This document shows positions 11,535 to 24,300 of a stretch of DNA of 64,000 bases, one piece after another. Position 1 is the stretch's first letter; each line of letters opens with the position of its first letter. The stretch covers positions 3,211,256 to 3,275,255 of the forward strand of contig NC_045449.1 of the NCBI RefSeq assembly GCF_002776525.5, written 5' to 3'. This DNA comes from Piliocolobus tephrosceles (lineage: Eukaryota > Chordata > Mammalia > Primates > Cercopithecidae). The notes under the pieces were generated by a model. The model was not told the origin of the DNA, made no database searches, and saw only the letters and a list, made by a program, of their open reading frames with translations. The position numbers were made by a program, and so were the translations under genes.

Positions 11535-12479
11535 TCATAGAAGGAAGGGATTTTGCCTTTTACAAATGACCCTTTCCAGGGCTCCCTTCATGTCTCTGTT
11601 CCTCAGGCTGTAGATGAAGGGGTTCAGCATGGGGGTCACCACAGTGTACATCATAGCCACGACAGTCTCCTTTAGAGTAGAACTATTTGCTGATGGGCAT
11701 AAGTAGAGGCCAATAACGGTCCCATAGAACAGTGACACCACAGAGAGGTGGGAGCCACAAGTAGAGAAGGCCTTGCAGATACCCTTAGACGAAGGGACCT
11801 TGAGGATGGAGGAGACAATCCGTGCATAGGACCCAAGGATGAGTAGGAATGGGATGACAAGAATCAGCCCTCCCATGATAAATATCACCAATTCATTAAC
11901 TCGAGTGTCAGAGCAGGCCAGCTTCAGCAGAGCAGACATATCACAGAAAAAGTGGGGGATCACATTGTCTGCACAAAAACACAACCTGGCCATGAGTAAA
12001 GTGTGTAACATGGCATGGAAGGTGGTCAGCACCCAGGACAGCGCCACCAGGGAGAGACAGAGCATGGGGCTCATGATGGCGGTGTAGTGCAGGGGGAAGC
12101 AGATGGCCACATAGCGGTCATAGGCCATGGCCACAAGCAGGAAGCTTTCTAGATCTGAAAAATACAAGAAGAAGTACATTTGGGTCAGGCAGTCTGCATA
12201 GGGGATGGATGGGTCGTGGTTCTGCATGTTCTGCAGCAATTTGGGCATTGTGACCGAGGAAAAGCAGAGGTCAGAGAAGGACAAGTTGCTGAGAAACAAA
12301 TACATAGGCGTGTGGAGATGGGAGTCCAGTTGAATGAGGACAATGATGAGGAGGTTCCCCAGGAGGGTGGTAAGATACATGGCCAAGAACAGGGCATAGA
12401 ACAGGTTTTGCTGCTCTGGCTGGATGGGCAGGCCCAGGAGCAGGAACTCTGAGATGCTGGTTTGATTTCGTCCCATCAT
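11535..12479 (-). CDS. OR1E2: Olfactory receptor family 1 subfamily E (OR1E2-like)
   Basis: This is an intact single-exon odorant receptor of 314 residues, a class II seven-transmembrane GPCR expected in the cilia of olfactory neurons, where it signals through G-olf. Seen in the protein: N-glycosylation site NQT at 5-7, GN at 41-42 in TM1, Cys97 before TM3, MAYDRYVAIC at 118-127, KAFSTCGSHL at 236-245 and PMLNPFIYSLRN at 283-294. Length and motifs are normal for the family. The C-terminus ends KRQNPFLL, which resembles OR1E2 more than OR1E1 as I remember them, and its place next to SPATA22 agrees. Two ATGs lie in tandem at the start (12479 and 12476); the first is used here. Odorant OR genes usually have an upstream non-coding exon, which I cannot locate. 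The ligand is unknown. OR1E1 is the main alternative name. Confidence 0.9.
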   Translation of the reverse strand: MMGRNQTSISEFLLLGLPIQPEQQNLFYALFLAMYLTTLLGNLLIIVLIQLDSHLHTPMYLFLSNLSFSDLCFSSVTMPKLLQNMQNHDPSIPYADCLTQMYFFLYFSDLESFLLVAMAYDRYVAICFPLHYTAIMSPMLCLSLVALSWVLTTFHAMLHTLLMARLCFCADNVIPHFFCDMSALLKLACSDTRVNELVIFIMGGLILVIPFLLILGSYARIVSSILKVPSSKGICKAFSTCGSHLSVVSLFYGTVIGLYLCPSANSSTLKETVVAMMYTVVTPMLNPFIYSLRNRDMKGALERVICKRQNPFLL

Positions 12480-12895
12480 GCTCTGTCTCCAGTATCTTTA
12501 AGAGAATATAATAGGATCCCTTAAAACCATCAATAAAAATAAATATATTCCTATGATACATCAATAGGTGTTCTTCAATCATTGATTTCACCATCATTTT
12601 CCCTGACAACAATCTGTATATTCAGAGATTTCTATAATTACCTCTATAATCAGAAATGTGCCACATCACAAAATCCACACTACTTTTCACACGATCTCAC
12701 TTTTGATAACATGTAACAAGATTGACTCCTGCTTTCTTTCTAAAACACTCTTATCTATTAGCTTCTGTGCAATCACACTGGTTTCCTGACACATACTGGC
12801 CATTCCTTAACAACTGTTAATGGTTTCTTCTCTAACAGTATCTTATATATTGGTGTTTTCTGGGAATTTTTCCTAAATTCTGTTCTAATTCTACA
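12480..12895. other. DNA upstream of the olfactory receptor gene
   Basis: The promoter and 5' non-coding exon of the minus-strand receptor should lie here or further right, but no clear TATA box or O/E-type site could be assigned. No repeat is recognised. Confidence 0.35.
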
Positions 12896-13925
12896 GATCA
12901 AGCCCTTGAAAGAGTTCACCTGTCCCTGTGACACTGATTACCGTCTAAACTTCCTAAGTAAACCTTTCATCATTAGCACTGTATTACCAGTTGCTTCCTG
13001 ATTATCTCCCCATGGATCGTGACCATACGCAGCTTAACAGATCCCAGATGAAACTCATCTCACCCTGCCACTCTCCCAATCCGCTCCTCCAGTCGCTCAT
13101 ATCGCAGTAAAAGGAATCCACACTCAAGTCAGAAACCTGGGAGTTTTCTTTCATACATTTATTTGTCTCAAGATCAACATCTAATCCTAGCAAGTCATAT
13201 AGATTCTGTACTTCATTCTATTTCTAATTCAACCACTGCTTATCCCAATTGCCACAATCTGCAACAGGCTGATGTCTTTTCTTGTCTGGACTATTGGAAT
13301 ACTCTTACTTCATCTCCCTGCTGCTATGCTCACTAGCCTTCAATCCATTCACACTGTGGCATTCTAAGATAAAAATCTGATCATCATTCTCCTGCTCAGA
13401 GTCCTTATGGATTCTCATCATTCTTAAGATACAGGCAAAATTCCTTTAAAGGACGCAAACGATATTTCACTGTCTAACCCATGCCTACCTCCACAGCCTC
13501 ATCTGGTCCCACAGTGACTCTTGCATCAGCATTCTCCAGCAATTCTGGACTTAGAAGTCATAATTTCTTGCCTCCAGACGTTCACACTTGCTGTTCCTTC
13601 TGTGTAACATCTTCTCTCTGCCTTTTGCTTGGCATACCCCTGCTTCTCCTTCAGGTTTATTACATGTTACTGGCTCAGCTCCATCTTCCTTGTCTGCCCA
13701 GACCAGGTAAGACCTGCTTCTATGTTTCCACAGCATCCTGTAGTCATCCAGCAGCATTCAATGACCTTGATTGCTTGTTTATAGCTGAGTTTCCTACCAA
13801 ATTGTAAACTCCATACAGGTAAGGCCATAACTGCCTTTGTGACTGCAGTAAGGCCAGCACCTGGGATGGTGACTGGATATGGCCAATGTTTCATTAGTAT
13901 TTGTTGGCTGTCCTTCAGGCTGAGA
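12896..13925 (+). repeat. Probable L2 LINE remnant
   Basis: C/T-rich sequence with phrases typical of L2 3' regions, such as 'AATTGTAAACTCCATACAGG' near 13800 and a ...CAGCACCTGGGA... segment near 13855. It is heavily diverged. Small ORFs at 13481-13807 are chance frames in this pyrimidine-rich DNA. Confidence 0.5.
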
Positions 13926-13939
13926 CATACATTCCTCCA

Positions 13940-14257
13940 ACTTTATTTTTTATTTTTTATTTTATTTTATTTGAAACAGAGTTTTGCTCTTGCTGCCCAG
14001 GCTGGAGCGCAATGGCACAATCTCGGCTCACTGCAACCTCCACCTCCCAGGTTCAAGCAATTCTCCTGTCTCAGCCTCCTGAGTAGCTGGGATCACAGGC
14101 ATGCGCCACCATGCCCAGCTAATTTTTGTAGTTTTAGTAGAGCCTGGGTTTCTCTACGTTGGTCAGGCTGGTCTTGGACTCCCGACCTCAGGTGATCCAC
14201 CTGCCTCGGCCTCCCAAAGTGCTGGGATTACAGGCGTGAGCCACCACACCTGGCCCC
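13940..14257 (-). repeat. Alu (antisense)
   Basis: T-rich (TTTTA)n head at 13942-13973, then inverted Alu to 'GAGCCACCACACCTGGCC'. Open frames overlapping 13839-14195 are Alu translations and not genes. Confidence 0.92.
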
Positions 14258-15014
14258 TCCAACTTTAAAGCAGTCAAATCCCATTGTAGTTAGAATAACT
14301 ACTCCTATTAAATACTCCCAGAATTAAGAATTCACTAGCCTTAACCATTTAGTGCTAGTTTTGACACTGTATTACAAAATTCTGAGATAAACTTCAGACC
14401 TATGGAAAATGTTAGACCATCCAAGCACCCTACTCTTTATTTTAAAAAGACAGCCCATTATGCATGTTGACACTGTTATTTTGGTTTTGGTGTTGACGTC
14501 TACACGGTTCAGTTACACTGACATGAAAAAATGTATCTGAAAGTTTGTATAGTTTGGGGAGAAAGGGAACGAAGATATCCACCCTTGAGACCTCGCTGTA
14601 CTTCCTCTCCAGATATCCATACCTCAAAACGCCTCTGAGCTAAGAAAGCTGAAGGGTATTAGGGTATATGAGAAGTTCCTTTCCTAGAGGGATGTAGCTG
14701 AGTCTAACTGCTGGGATTTTCACCCTGCTGCTGCTGTGTAATCTAGCCACATTAACAGTTTTTCACATTTGGACGGGACATACTGCGCTAGTACTGGAGG
14801 GAAATGGCATCAAGCGAAGTTTCACATGCCTGTTTTCTCAGAAGTCTGCCTCCTTGGGAAATGAGTGGGACCAATCTCTGGTGTCAAGGGTCTTATTAGA
14901 AATTCCAAACCAGAGAGACATCACTTGTGAATGCTGCCACTGATCGGGAATATACATTTCAGCTGCTCCCTCAATAATGCCTCTCATCTTCTTCACCTGG
15001 TAAATCTATACTTC
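14258..15014. other. Intergenic DNA, nothing recognised
   Basis: No ORF with gene character, no RNA gene and no clear repeat family was seen. Confidence 0.4.
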
Positions 15015-15350
15015 TCAGTCTGGACTGAAAATAAGAATCACAAAGGTCACTGCTTCTAAAACTTTAATTGACATACAAACCACCTGGTGGTCCTGTTCAA
15101 TGCTGATTTTGATTCAATAGGTCTGGTGTAGGGCCTAATAGTCTACATTTCGAAAGTTAAAATTTTACATTTGGTGATGCCAATTCTGCTGTTCTGTGGA
15201 CCACACTGAGTGGTAAGGACATATAATACATTTTTAAAAAACAGATTATGGCACCATCCCCCAATAAATGTAATTAGAATCTCTGGAGGGGGCCTTAAGT
15301 AAGCTCCTTAAGTAATTCAAATATATGGCCGAGGGCTTGAAATCTCTGTA
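15015..15350 (+). repeat. MER5A-like hAT DNA transposon remnants (two pieces)
   Basis: The phrases 'TTCAATAGGTCTGGTGTAGG' near 15112 and 'GGACCACACTGAGTGG' near 15198 match the MER5A/Charlie style. A second similar piece follows at about 15240-15345 with 'TTAGAATCTCTGGAGGGGGC'. These are non-autonomous and dead. Confidence 0.65.
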
Positions 15351-17940
15351 TTAAATGCCTATCTCATATGTCATTATGTTGAAATCTACAACCATGAGAG
15401 AGGACATTGCATAGTATTAATGGACACTGTCATTAATAAAAAGATATTAAGTTATGAACATTAAATCAAAAAATTTCTGGAATGTAGAAAACTCTTGAAA
15501 GGCAGAGAGGTGGAGAAAAGGAAAGTTATGTCTCAAAAACTATCCTATAGAACATCATACAACTGGGGAAATCAAGACCCTCAGGCTGTAGGGATACTAA
15601 GGTACCAGCTTATTCACTCTCCTGCCCAACTTACTGTGTCTGAGGTTAACTCCAGGGCCCTGATCCAAAATCCTCCTCCCCTTTATTGGTTGCAACAGCC
15701 TTTGTAGTCGTCACCTATGTCTGTACCCACTCTTTGACATCTCCTTTTCTACCTACCCCTGGCCCTAGGGGACTGTGCATCCCGGAGGAGCCTAGATCCT
15801 GGAGGACCTCATTAAAAACAAAGTAATTACACAGGACCTCTCTAGAACAAATCATCGTAGAGTCCTGCAACAGTGACTGATTACAGCTGCTGATCACACC
15901 TTACAGTGACTGATTACAGCTGCTGATCCCTTTGGGGGATCACGAGAATGGAGAGCAGCTCAGGGATGGGTGCTTAATCACTGCCTGCTTAGGGAATGGA
16001 GAGCATGCCTGTGAGGTTTGGGCCTACATCTTGAGAAGTGAAGAAAAAATGGTTGGAGAAGTCACAGAAGCAAGCAGGGACCAGGCCGTAAATGTCCTAA
16101 AATATCTTAAGGGTGTAAGAGTTTAGGTTTTATCCTGTAGATAACAACAAGCCATCAGTGGTCTTCAAATAGAGGACCACTATGGAAAGACATATGCTTT
16201 GGAAGTATTTCCAGGTGGCAGAATCTCTCACTATAACCCAACTCCCTGTAAATAGGCCCTAGGAGAGAGAAAAATGGTAACCAACAAGGATCAGACTTCC
16301 ATGACCCAACCATATACAGATATAGCAAAAGGGCAGGAGTAAGAGAAAAGATGAACTCTCCTGGATCACATTCAATTCTTCCTCAGGCAAATATGGAAAA
16401 GTAAATCCACATTTGCAGCCCTTTGAGGTACTTCTAGCTCCTTACCTCTCTAGGAAGACCTTAATAACCAGACACCATCATTATCTCAACCACTCTTCAT
16501 GTGTCATATTACCTCCTCGTACTAGCTTTTCCTTACCCTACAACTTATCACAAGACCACAACTGTCATTTACAACTCCTTCTTCCGCAACTATTCCATGT
16601 ACCCTTTTACATAACTTCAGCTAGATTCAACCCACATTCCTTGTGAGTCTGAATCCTCAGTGTTACTGTTTTTCTTGGGTTGCTATAATAGTGTTCCATT
16701 AACTTTTACTAAGTGACAGCCAAAAGAATCCCCTGCATATCAGATATGGTCTTCCCTTTCCTCATTATGCAGAGAAACGCAATTTTCCATTGTTAACTGG
16801 GATTGAAATACCACGGGCAGTACAGTAAACTCCTTTTTTGCCTACTGATTCAGTAACATAAAGAACCAAAATTGCCAAACGGCAGTCTTAACTTTCAGTA
16901 GAATGGAACCATGGAAGCACTTCAGGTAAAACATTCCTTCCTTAAGAATTGTATCAGACACTTCTTGTCCACCACTTCAAATCCTCTCAGCCATCTTCTC
17001 TTATTCCAGCCACGGTGGCAATAACCAATTCTGCGCAGACTTTGACCAGCTTCACATAGATTCGGTCTGACAGTATTACCTCAGGCCTATTCCATCTGCT
17101 TCTTGTGCCCTGCCATAAGGTTTCTCTGATTCCATGGAGTGGAAAATCATGGAAAAACAGCCCAATGCTTACACATACACAACCAGAAAGTACAAGGGCA
17201 TTGTTGCCGTGTTGGTCAACCCTTAAATACAGGTGCTGGGAGCTTATGCATATATGCCCTAGTCCCTCCTGATGGTCGCCAACTCAATAAGCCATCCTAG
17301 TCACTGGACTCCCTTCTTCCCTATGTAACACCCCCTCTATTCCTTACTTCTTCGCATGAGGTAAAATTCTCAAATAAACTACTTACAAATAAGACTTTTT
17401 GGAAAGTAAGGTCTGTTAATCAACAGAGCCCAAAACTGTGGGGGTAGGGAGCAAAAGTTCCGTGGGTACGTTAGTTGCTCTAATAATGAGGAAGTCAGCC
17501 CTGCTACCACTCCTTGATTTCCAGACTCGTGAATCATGGTTATGGGAGAAACATGATGATATATGGGCTCCTGGTTCAAAGCACACCAACATTTCTGGTA
17601 CCCCTAATTTTTGTTACTTTGTGAGCTACTTTGTCTCTAGAATTTACAACAATGCCTGGCACAAAGCAGATTTTCATTATATATTTGAAGTAATTAAATG
17701 AATCGCACAGACTAGCAGTTCCAGAATAATGCTTAATAATAGTACTGACAGTGGGCACACTTGTCCTTTTCCTGATAATGCAAATACCTCTAAAATACCT
17801 CTAATATTTCCCCCTTAAGCCCAATACTGGTTTTTGAGCTAACTCAGATGTATTATTATTCCATATTAAATAAGCATCATCTATTCCTGTTATAGTGAGC
17901 ATTTTTATCTAGGATGGTTGTGGATTTTAGCAAATATATC
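15351..17940. other. Intergenic DNA between OR gene and SPATA22
   Basis: No gene is supported here. Short frames lack family features. The only local structure I noted is a 26 bp tandem duplication at 15870-15928. A diverged repeat may underlie 17080-17400 but I cannot name it. The SPATA22 3' UTR should occupy the right end. Confidence 0.4.
15870..15928. repeat. Two-copy 26 bp direct repeat
   Basis: A 26-base sequence beginning ACAGTGACTGATTACAGC is present identically at 15870-15895 and 15903-15928, a period of 33 bases. It is a simple local duplication in non-coding DNA. Confidence 0.9.
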
Positions 17941-17942
17941 AT

Positions 17943-17948
17943 TTTAAT
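17943..17948 (-). promoter_or_regulatory. Candidate SPATA22 poly(A) signal (ATTAAA)
   Basis: The minus strand reads ATTAAA about 170 bases past the SPATA22 stop codon. This is the second most common mammalian poly(A) hexamer and the distance is reasonable, but AT-rich DNA gives such hexamers by chance. Confidence 0.3.
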
Positions 17949-18119
17949 AAAAACCTTAAAATTACACTGCAAAAACTCCACGTTTAAAAGAAGTCAAATA
18001 CTTTAATTCAACAAGTGAAATACAAGAAAACAGTAGCTATAAAACTATGGAGATGGTAAATTAAGTAATAACAGAAAACTGCTATAATTTATGCTATTTA
18101 AACTTCCTTTTATCACTAT

Positions 18120-18311
18120 TTAAGTTTCATTCATCACATTAATATAATACCGCATCTCAACATCTGCAATTTTGACAAATGCCTGGAATGATTTTTGTTC
18201 AGAAACAGATGCCGGTCTGACAGAAACACATTTGAAAATGTTCTTTTTCTGGTCATAGTTGCCAACACATCTATGAACTCGGCCTCTAATCAGTCTTGGA
18301 AGTTCACGATC
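18120..18311 (-). CDS. SPATA22: SPATA22 last coding exon, residues 301-363
   Basis: The exon opens after an A-run and CAG acceptor with DRELPRLIRGRVHRCVGNYD and closes with FVKIADVEMRYYINVMNET and TAA at 18122-18120. It starts in phase 0 and encodes 63 residues plus the stop. This is the C-terminal end of the conserved SPATA22 domain. Confidence 0.95.
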   Translation of the reverse strand, partial: DRELPRLIRGRVHRCVGNYDQKKNIFKCVSVRPASVSEQKSFQAFVKIADVEMRYYINVMNET

Positions 18312-21300
18312 CTGTTTTTTAAAAAATAAATATCAAAAAATTAGTTATTACTTCATCTGAATTTCAATTTTTTAAATATTTATATTATCAACTAAACGTG
18401 TCATCTCAAAATGCTGTAAAAATTCCTTCACGTGAGTCAGGGCCCCACTGCTAACAAGACAATGATAGTTATTCACATGGTGCCCTGTAACAGATGAAAG
18501 ACCCTCAATTGGTAGGGCTTTTACAAGCTAGCAAGTTGTTGCTCATTCAAAGACTGAATGACACATGAAATTACCCACTCTTTTATCAGATTCCCAGGGT
18601 TCTACTTTCAGTAGGCAGCAGACTGGGTGATTCAAAACAGCTCATCAGATGACAATTAGGATAGCCGGATGAAATGTTTTGTTAAAAATCTCCTCGTAAG
18701 CATCAGAGAGATATCAAGACAGTGAGGAATTACAGAGAACCCCCAGCCCTCATCTAGGATAGTATGGGAGTCTCAGATGAAACCTGATTTAGCGGGTACT
18801 GTCTCCCTGAGATGTCTGCAAATTACAGAAAGGCAGTTCAGAGTCTAAGAAACTGAGCAGAGCTTTCACAGACTTGTATAGTTGGGAAACAAATGGAATC
18901 TTAGGCCCCCATGGAAAAGAGATTCTAGTAACCACTCCCACTCCGACCTGAAGCTTAAGTTGGGACCCAAAAGTTCGATGCCTTTAGAGACATGTAAATC
19001 AGAAAAAGATCAGCAATCTCCAAATCCTCTCAATTATGAATAAAATTAAAGCAGTCTGAAATTGCTTTCACTAAATAGTCACAAAAAGCACTAATTATAA
19101 GGGGAAAGACTAATGATTGATAAAAGGATTATATGAAAATGAAAAACTTCTGTTTATCAAAAGCCATCATTAAGTGGGAAAAAGCAAACCATGGATATGA
19201 GAAAATATTTGCAATGCACATAATGGACAGAAAACTGATTCCCAGAATAGTTTTTAATTCCTAGAATCAGTAAGAAAAAGACAAATAACTCGAGAAGAAA
19301 ACAGCAAGATGCCTGAACAGACTTTACAAAAAAGATATCTAAATAGCGTATGAAAAGGTACTCAACCTCATTACTCACCAGGGAATTGTAAAGAAATGAC
19401 ATAACACTAAATTGACTCACCAGAACGGTTATAATAAAAAAGATGGACAATACTAAGTGTTGGTAAGAATGCAGAGCAACCACAACTCTCCTACACTGCC
19501 TGTGAGTACTTAAATTGACACAATCCTTTGAAAAATTATTTGGCAATAACTAATGTATTTGAATATACACATGCTCTATGACCCAGCAATTTTACTTCTG
19601 GGTATATATCAAACAGAAATACATGCAAATGCATAAGAGACATAGATAAGAATGTTCATAGAACATTATGCATAACAGCCAAAAATCCAGAAACCCAAAT
19701 GCCCAACAGTGAAACAGAAAACTGTGGTATATTCATGCAACACAATGTTATACAAAGCAATGTAAATGAGTGAGCTACAGCTACATACAACAATATAGAT
19801 GAATCTTACATTCTGTCAAATAAAGGAAATCACATATTTAAAAAGACATAGTGTGTGATACTGTTTTGATAAAGTTCAAAAACAGGCAGAATTAATTGAT
19901 GACATTAAAAGTCAGGTTAGTGGTTACTTGCAAGTAGAAGACAAGAGGCAGTGAATGGGAAGAAGCACAAAGGTATTTGGGGGGTGGTGGCAATGTTCTA
20001 TTTCTTAACCTGGGTGGCATTCACTTTGTGATACTTCATCAAACTATATGGTTATGATTTTACACTTTTCTGTACATGACAATAACAAAGTTTTTTAAAA
20101 AAAACATCAGACTAGATAAAAATAATATACATTCAAGATATTACAGGAATTGACAATTTTCTTGATCACCTACTATGTGTCATGCACTGTATATTCATGT
20201 TTCATCATTTAATCTCCTTAACCATCTTTCAAAGTAGGAATTTGTCTCCCCATTTTATAGATTTTTTAAAAAAATCTGAAGTTCAAGTAATTTAAGCAGC
20301 TTACTTAAGTCATAAAACTAGAAAATGTTGGAGTAAATGCTGGAATCCAAGTCTGATTTCAGAATTGAGGACAGTGTCAGAATTAAGGTCAAACTTTACA
20401 AAGTTTATGTAGCTCTTATACAGCCTCAATGTATGTAGGTCTATAGCCTCCTTTGCAATCTCCAGACTTCTTTGTCACCAAGCCTCTTCCTTATATCCCA
20501 GCCCACTATGCTTTCCCCCAATTTCAGAAGCACTACCCTTACCCCCATCAGTTCCTAACTCTTCACTTTGGTAATTATAACTACTTTCAGTTCCCTGAAC
20601 AAGTGAAGCTCTCTCTTAGCTTCAAGTCTATGCATATGCTGCTCCCTCACCTTAGACTATATCCTTCTTTCCATCGCCAACACATTTTGGCTTAGTTGAT
20701 TCTTATTAGTCCTTAAAGATCTAGGGTAAGTTACCACCTTCTTTGAAAATCTTTCCCTGATCTGCCCCTTCCTTCTTACCTACTTCTCTAGCACCCTGCA
20801 CATACACAGCTCCACCATGCCATTCACCATACCACAGTGTAACATTTCTGTACCATTCTACTTGGGATTACAAACTCCTTGAGAGAAAGAGCCATTTACC
20901 ATTTATATTCCACTTTATATCCCTCACACCCAGCACAGTACCTGGCACATAGTAGACTCTTCATAGTATACAAATAAACAACTTTCATATCAGAACTAAA
21001 ACTAAACGAAGTGTTAAAAGTACTAAATTGTTAACAGAATTCCTGGTTCAACTGAATTATAGCCTGCATGTTTATATTCTGTTGACATAGCTTTGCAAAG
21101 AATACTTTAAAAATACTCACAATTTCGTAGAAGACACAAGGCAGAGTATTTTTCCCATCCCTCATAAGAAAAGTCTTCGAATAATATGGGCCAGGTGTAA
21201 CAGCTGAATCAAGAACAGCTAAGCAATATTGAAATGGGAGAAAAAATAAATGTTGGTAAGCTGCAAATAAAATTTAACAAAGGGAAGCTGATGTTTAAAT

Positions 21301-24300
21301 AACTATCCATATCAACCTCTCATAGTTCTATTTATACAGTAATAAAGAAGACATTTTAAGAAGATATTTCTCAAGCAGTTTTACAGGTAGGAAAACAAAA
21401 CTTCTGACTCTCTCCAACTTAGGAACAGATTATATGCCAAGCTCATACAACTGATAATAAATGACCATCTGAAACTTTTTCCTTAGAATGTATAGTATAG
21501 AGTGGGTAAATCCCCAGAACAGTCTACAACATTACAATAATAAAATGGGCATGTGTAGCAAATAAGCATCATAATTTAATGAAAAAAGAAACATTGAATT
21601 AGAATCAGGAGTCATGCATTCAAGTCCCAGGTACCTCAACTTACTAATATTTTGTGACTTTGAGCAAACTGGGTTTTTATTTTTATTATATACGTTTAAG
21701 GTATACAGCATATTTTCATATACATACAACATACTTTTATAAACATATAGTGAAATCATTTCTACAGCAAGTTAACGTATCCATCACCTTCCATAGTTAC
21801 CCTTTTTGTGTGTGATAAAGCACCTACAATCTACTCTTAGCAAACTTTTAATATACAATAATATTAACCACAGACCTCCTCTGTGCATTAAGTCTCTAGA
21901 CTTATTCGTCCTCCATAATTGCAAGTTTGTACCCTATGACCTACATCTCCCTATTCCCTCCTTGAATAAATTGTTTAACCACTTTCAAATCTGTTTCTTC
22001 CCCTATAAAATGCAAATTGCAATTCATGTTTATCTCAAGAAACTATTATCAAGTGACAGCATTATCCATTTATTTAATAATCATCTACTGAGTACTGGTA
22101 GTGGGCATTTATTTTGAGGCTGGCCTCCATTTCTGCTAAAAAGACCCAGATTATCCTTTAGGAAAATTCCATTTTTAGCCATATTATTTGGATAGGATTC
22201 GTCCCCATCCCCAGATCCAGGAGTGAACTGTGACTGACTGAATCCAATCAGCATATTTTATTGCTTAACTATGTAGTTCAGGATTTCTGCAATGGGCATG
22301 TCACCCAGTCAGAAATGGTTATATGGAAAGACTCATTTGTTAGTTTTTAGGAAAGAGCAATGAGAAGAAAAATCTAAGAATATGACAGTGTGGTATAAGA
22401 ATGTAGAGTCTACAGAAATTTAATAAACAACTTGCTACCATAAGGGGAGACTCAGAAGCTTCTGTAGAGACTATAGTGTGGAGCCTTAAGATGAAGCCAA
22501 CACTGACAGGCCTGAAGGACGCAGAGAAATCACTGTGTCATCTCTTGAGCAGCTAGATCAAGCTTTGCCTAAAGTCAGAAACCCAGCCACCTTTCAGTTG
22601 TGTGAATAATTCTCTATTAGTATTTAAAAATCCACTAAAGTTGTTTTTTTTTTTTTTTTTTTTGCATGGGGGTGGTTGCAACTGAAAGGGACTTCCTATA
22701 TACTGTGCAGTGTGCTAGACACTAAAGTGCAGTAAAATGAAGTATCTACCTTTGACAAGTTTAGAGTCTAGCCTAGGAGCTCAGGATTATTATAGCACTA
22801 TGAAAGCTCACCATCACATATAAAAGCATGGACCCCCTTCATTTCTTGACAAGAATGTCTACTGGTGTTTATACCGAGTATTGTGATATTCTTAAAAGGA
22901 TATTCTGGAGTGAACCTGAACAATTCACCAAAGAGAACCTGGGGAAATGAATGGAATCAGCACGTCCTTTTAATAGGCACCAGTTATTTTTAATATTTAT
23001 ATTCTGTAACTGAGGTAAGAGCCAAAGGCATCCTTTACACAGGAAAAAGCAATTTAGTGGGAAGTTCAACAGGGTTTAAGATCTTTGAAATAAGATGTTC
23101 TACCTCTGACAGTATTCTAGCTCTGACAGAAAACTGACATGAAATAGAATACCATCTGCTATTGCAGTTACATGGCTACTGGTAAGAACTGAACAAAATA
23201 AGAGCTAAGTCAAGCTTTAACATAGAGTAGTAACAGCCATGCCAACCAGCTAAGAGATATGCTTCAAGCAACATGAGTAGGACTTCATGAAGAATCCCTG
23301 AAGTATATGGCAGTTCCAGAGGCCACAGGCATGGAAACCTCCAAAAAGCCAAAAATGAAAACTGAACAAAACCAGCCCAGCCAACACCTTGATTTTAGCA
23401 GTGTGATACCGAGTATAGAACGCAGTCAAGCCCACATGGACTTCTCATCTACAAAACTTGAGTTAAGAAGTGGGTGTGGTTGTTAGCTGCTAAGTTTCCA
23501 TTACTTTGTTACGCAGCAATTGAAAATGCATACAGTGTGCTTTACTCAAAAAGTCTGAGTCTCTACTGAATCCAATGTCACTTCATATAATAAAACTTCT
23601 TCCTTAATGGTAACAAGAGAGAAACTGGAATCATTTTTAGGTGAAAGTTAAACATGTGAAATGAGTGCACTGATGGAAATCTACATCTATATACACACAC
23701 ATTTATATTTACATTCATTTCTATATATATATGTGTGTGTATATATATGTAACAGGACAAAAGGAAAAGGAGGAGGCTGTATCAGGTTCCTATTGCTGCT
23801 TACAAATTACCACAAATTTAGTGGTTGGCTTAAAACAACACAAAAGCATTATCTTAATAGTTATGGAGGTCAGAAGTCTATATAATGAGTCAGCAAAGCT
23901 GTGTTCCTCTTGGAGGCTCTAGAGTAGAATCTACTTCCTTAACTTTTCCAGCTTCTCGAAGATGCCTGCATTCTTTGCCTCATGGCCCCTCCCTCCATCT
24001 TCAAAGTCAGCAAGGTAGCATCTTTCAATGCTTTCCTTGTATAAGGGACCCTTATGATTACATTGAACCCACCCAAATAATACAAGATAATCCTCCCATT
24101 TCAAGATCACTAACTTAATTACATCTGCAAAGTCTCTTTGGCCATATAAGGTAGCATTCACAGGTTTTGGTAATTAGAATGTAGACATTTTTAGGGAGCA
24201 TTATTCTATCTACCACAGGGACTATTATTGGAACTTCAGTTCTTTGAATACACTTGAGGGAGTAGTAAAAATCAGACTTTTATTTGGAAGAAAAAGGACT

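Noticed and set aside
12180..12452. Open frames on the plus strand opposite the OR gene
   Set aside because: Shadow frames of the receptor. They have no independent support.
19157..19546. 129-codon minus-strand frame
   Set aside because: It is the reverse strand of an old L1 ORF2 fragment. Hydrophobic residues come from T-rich codons, not from a membrane protein.
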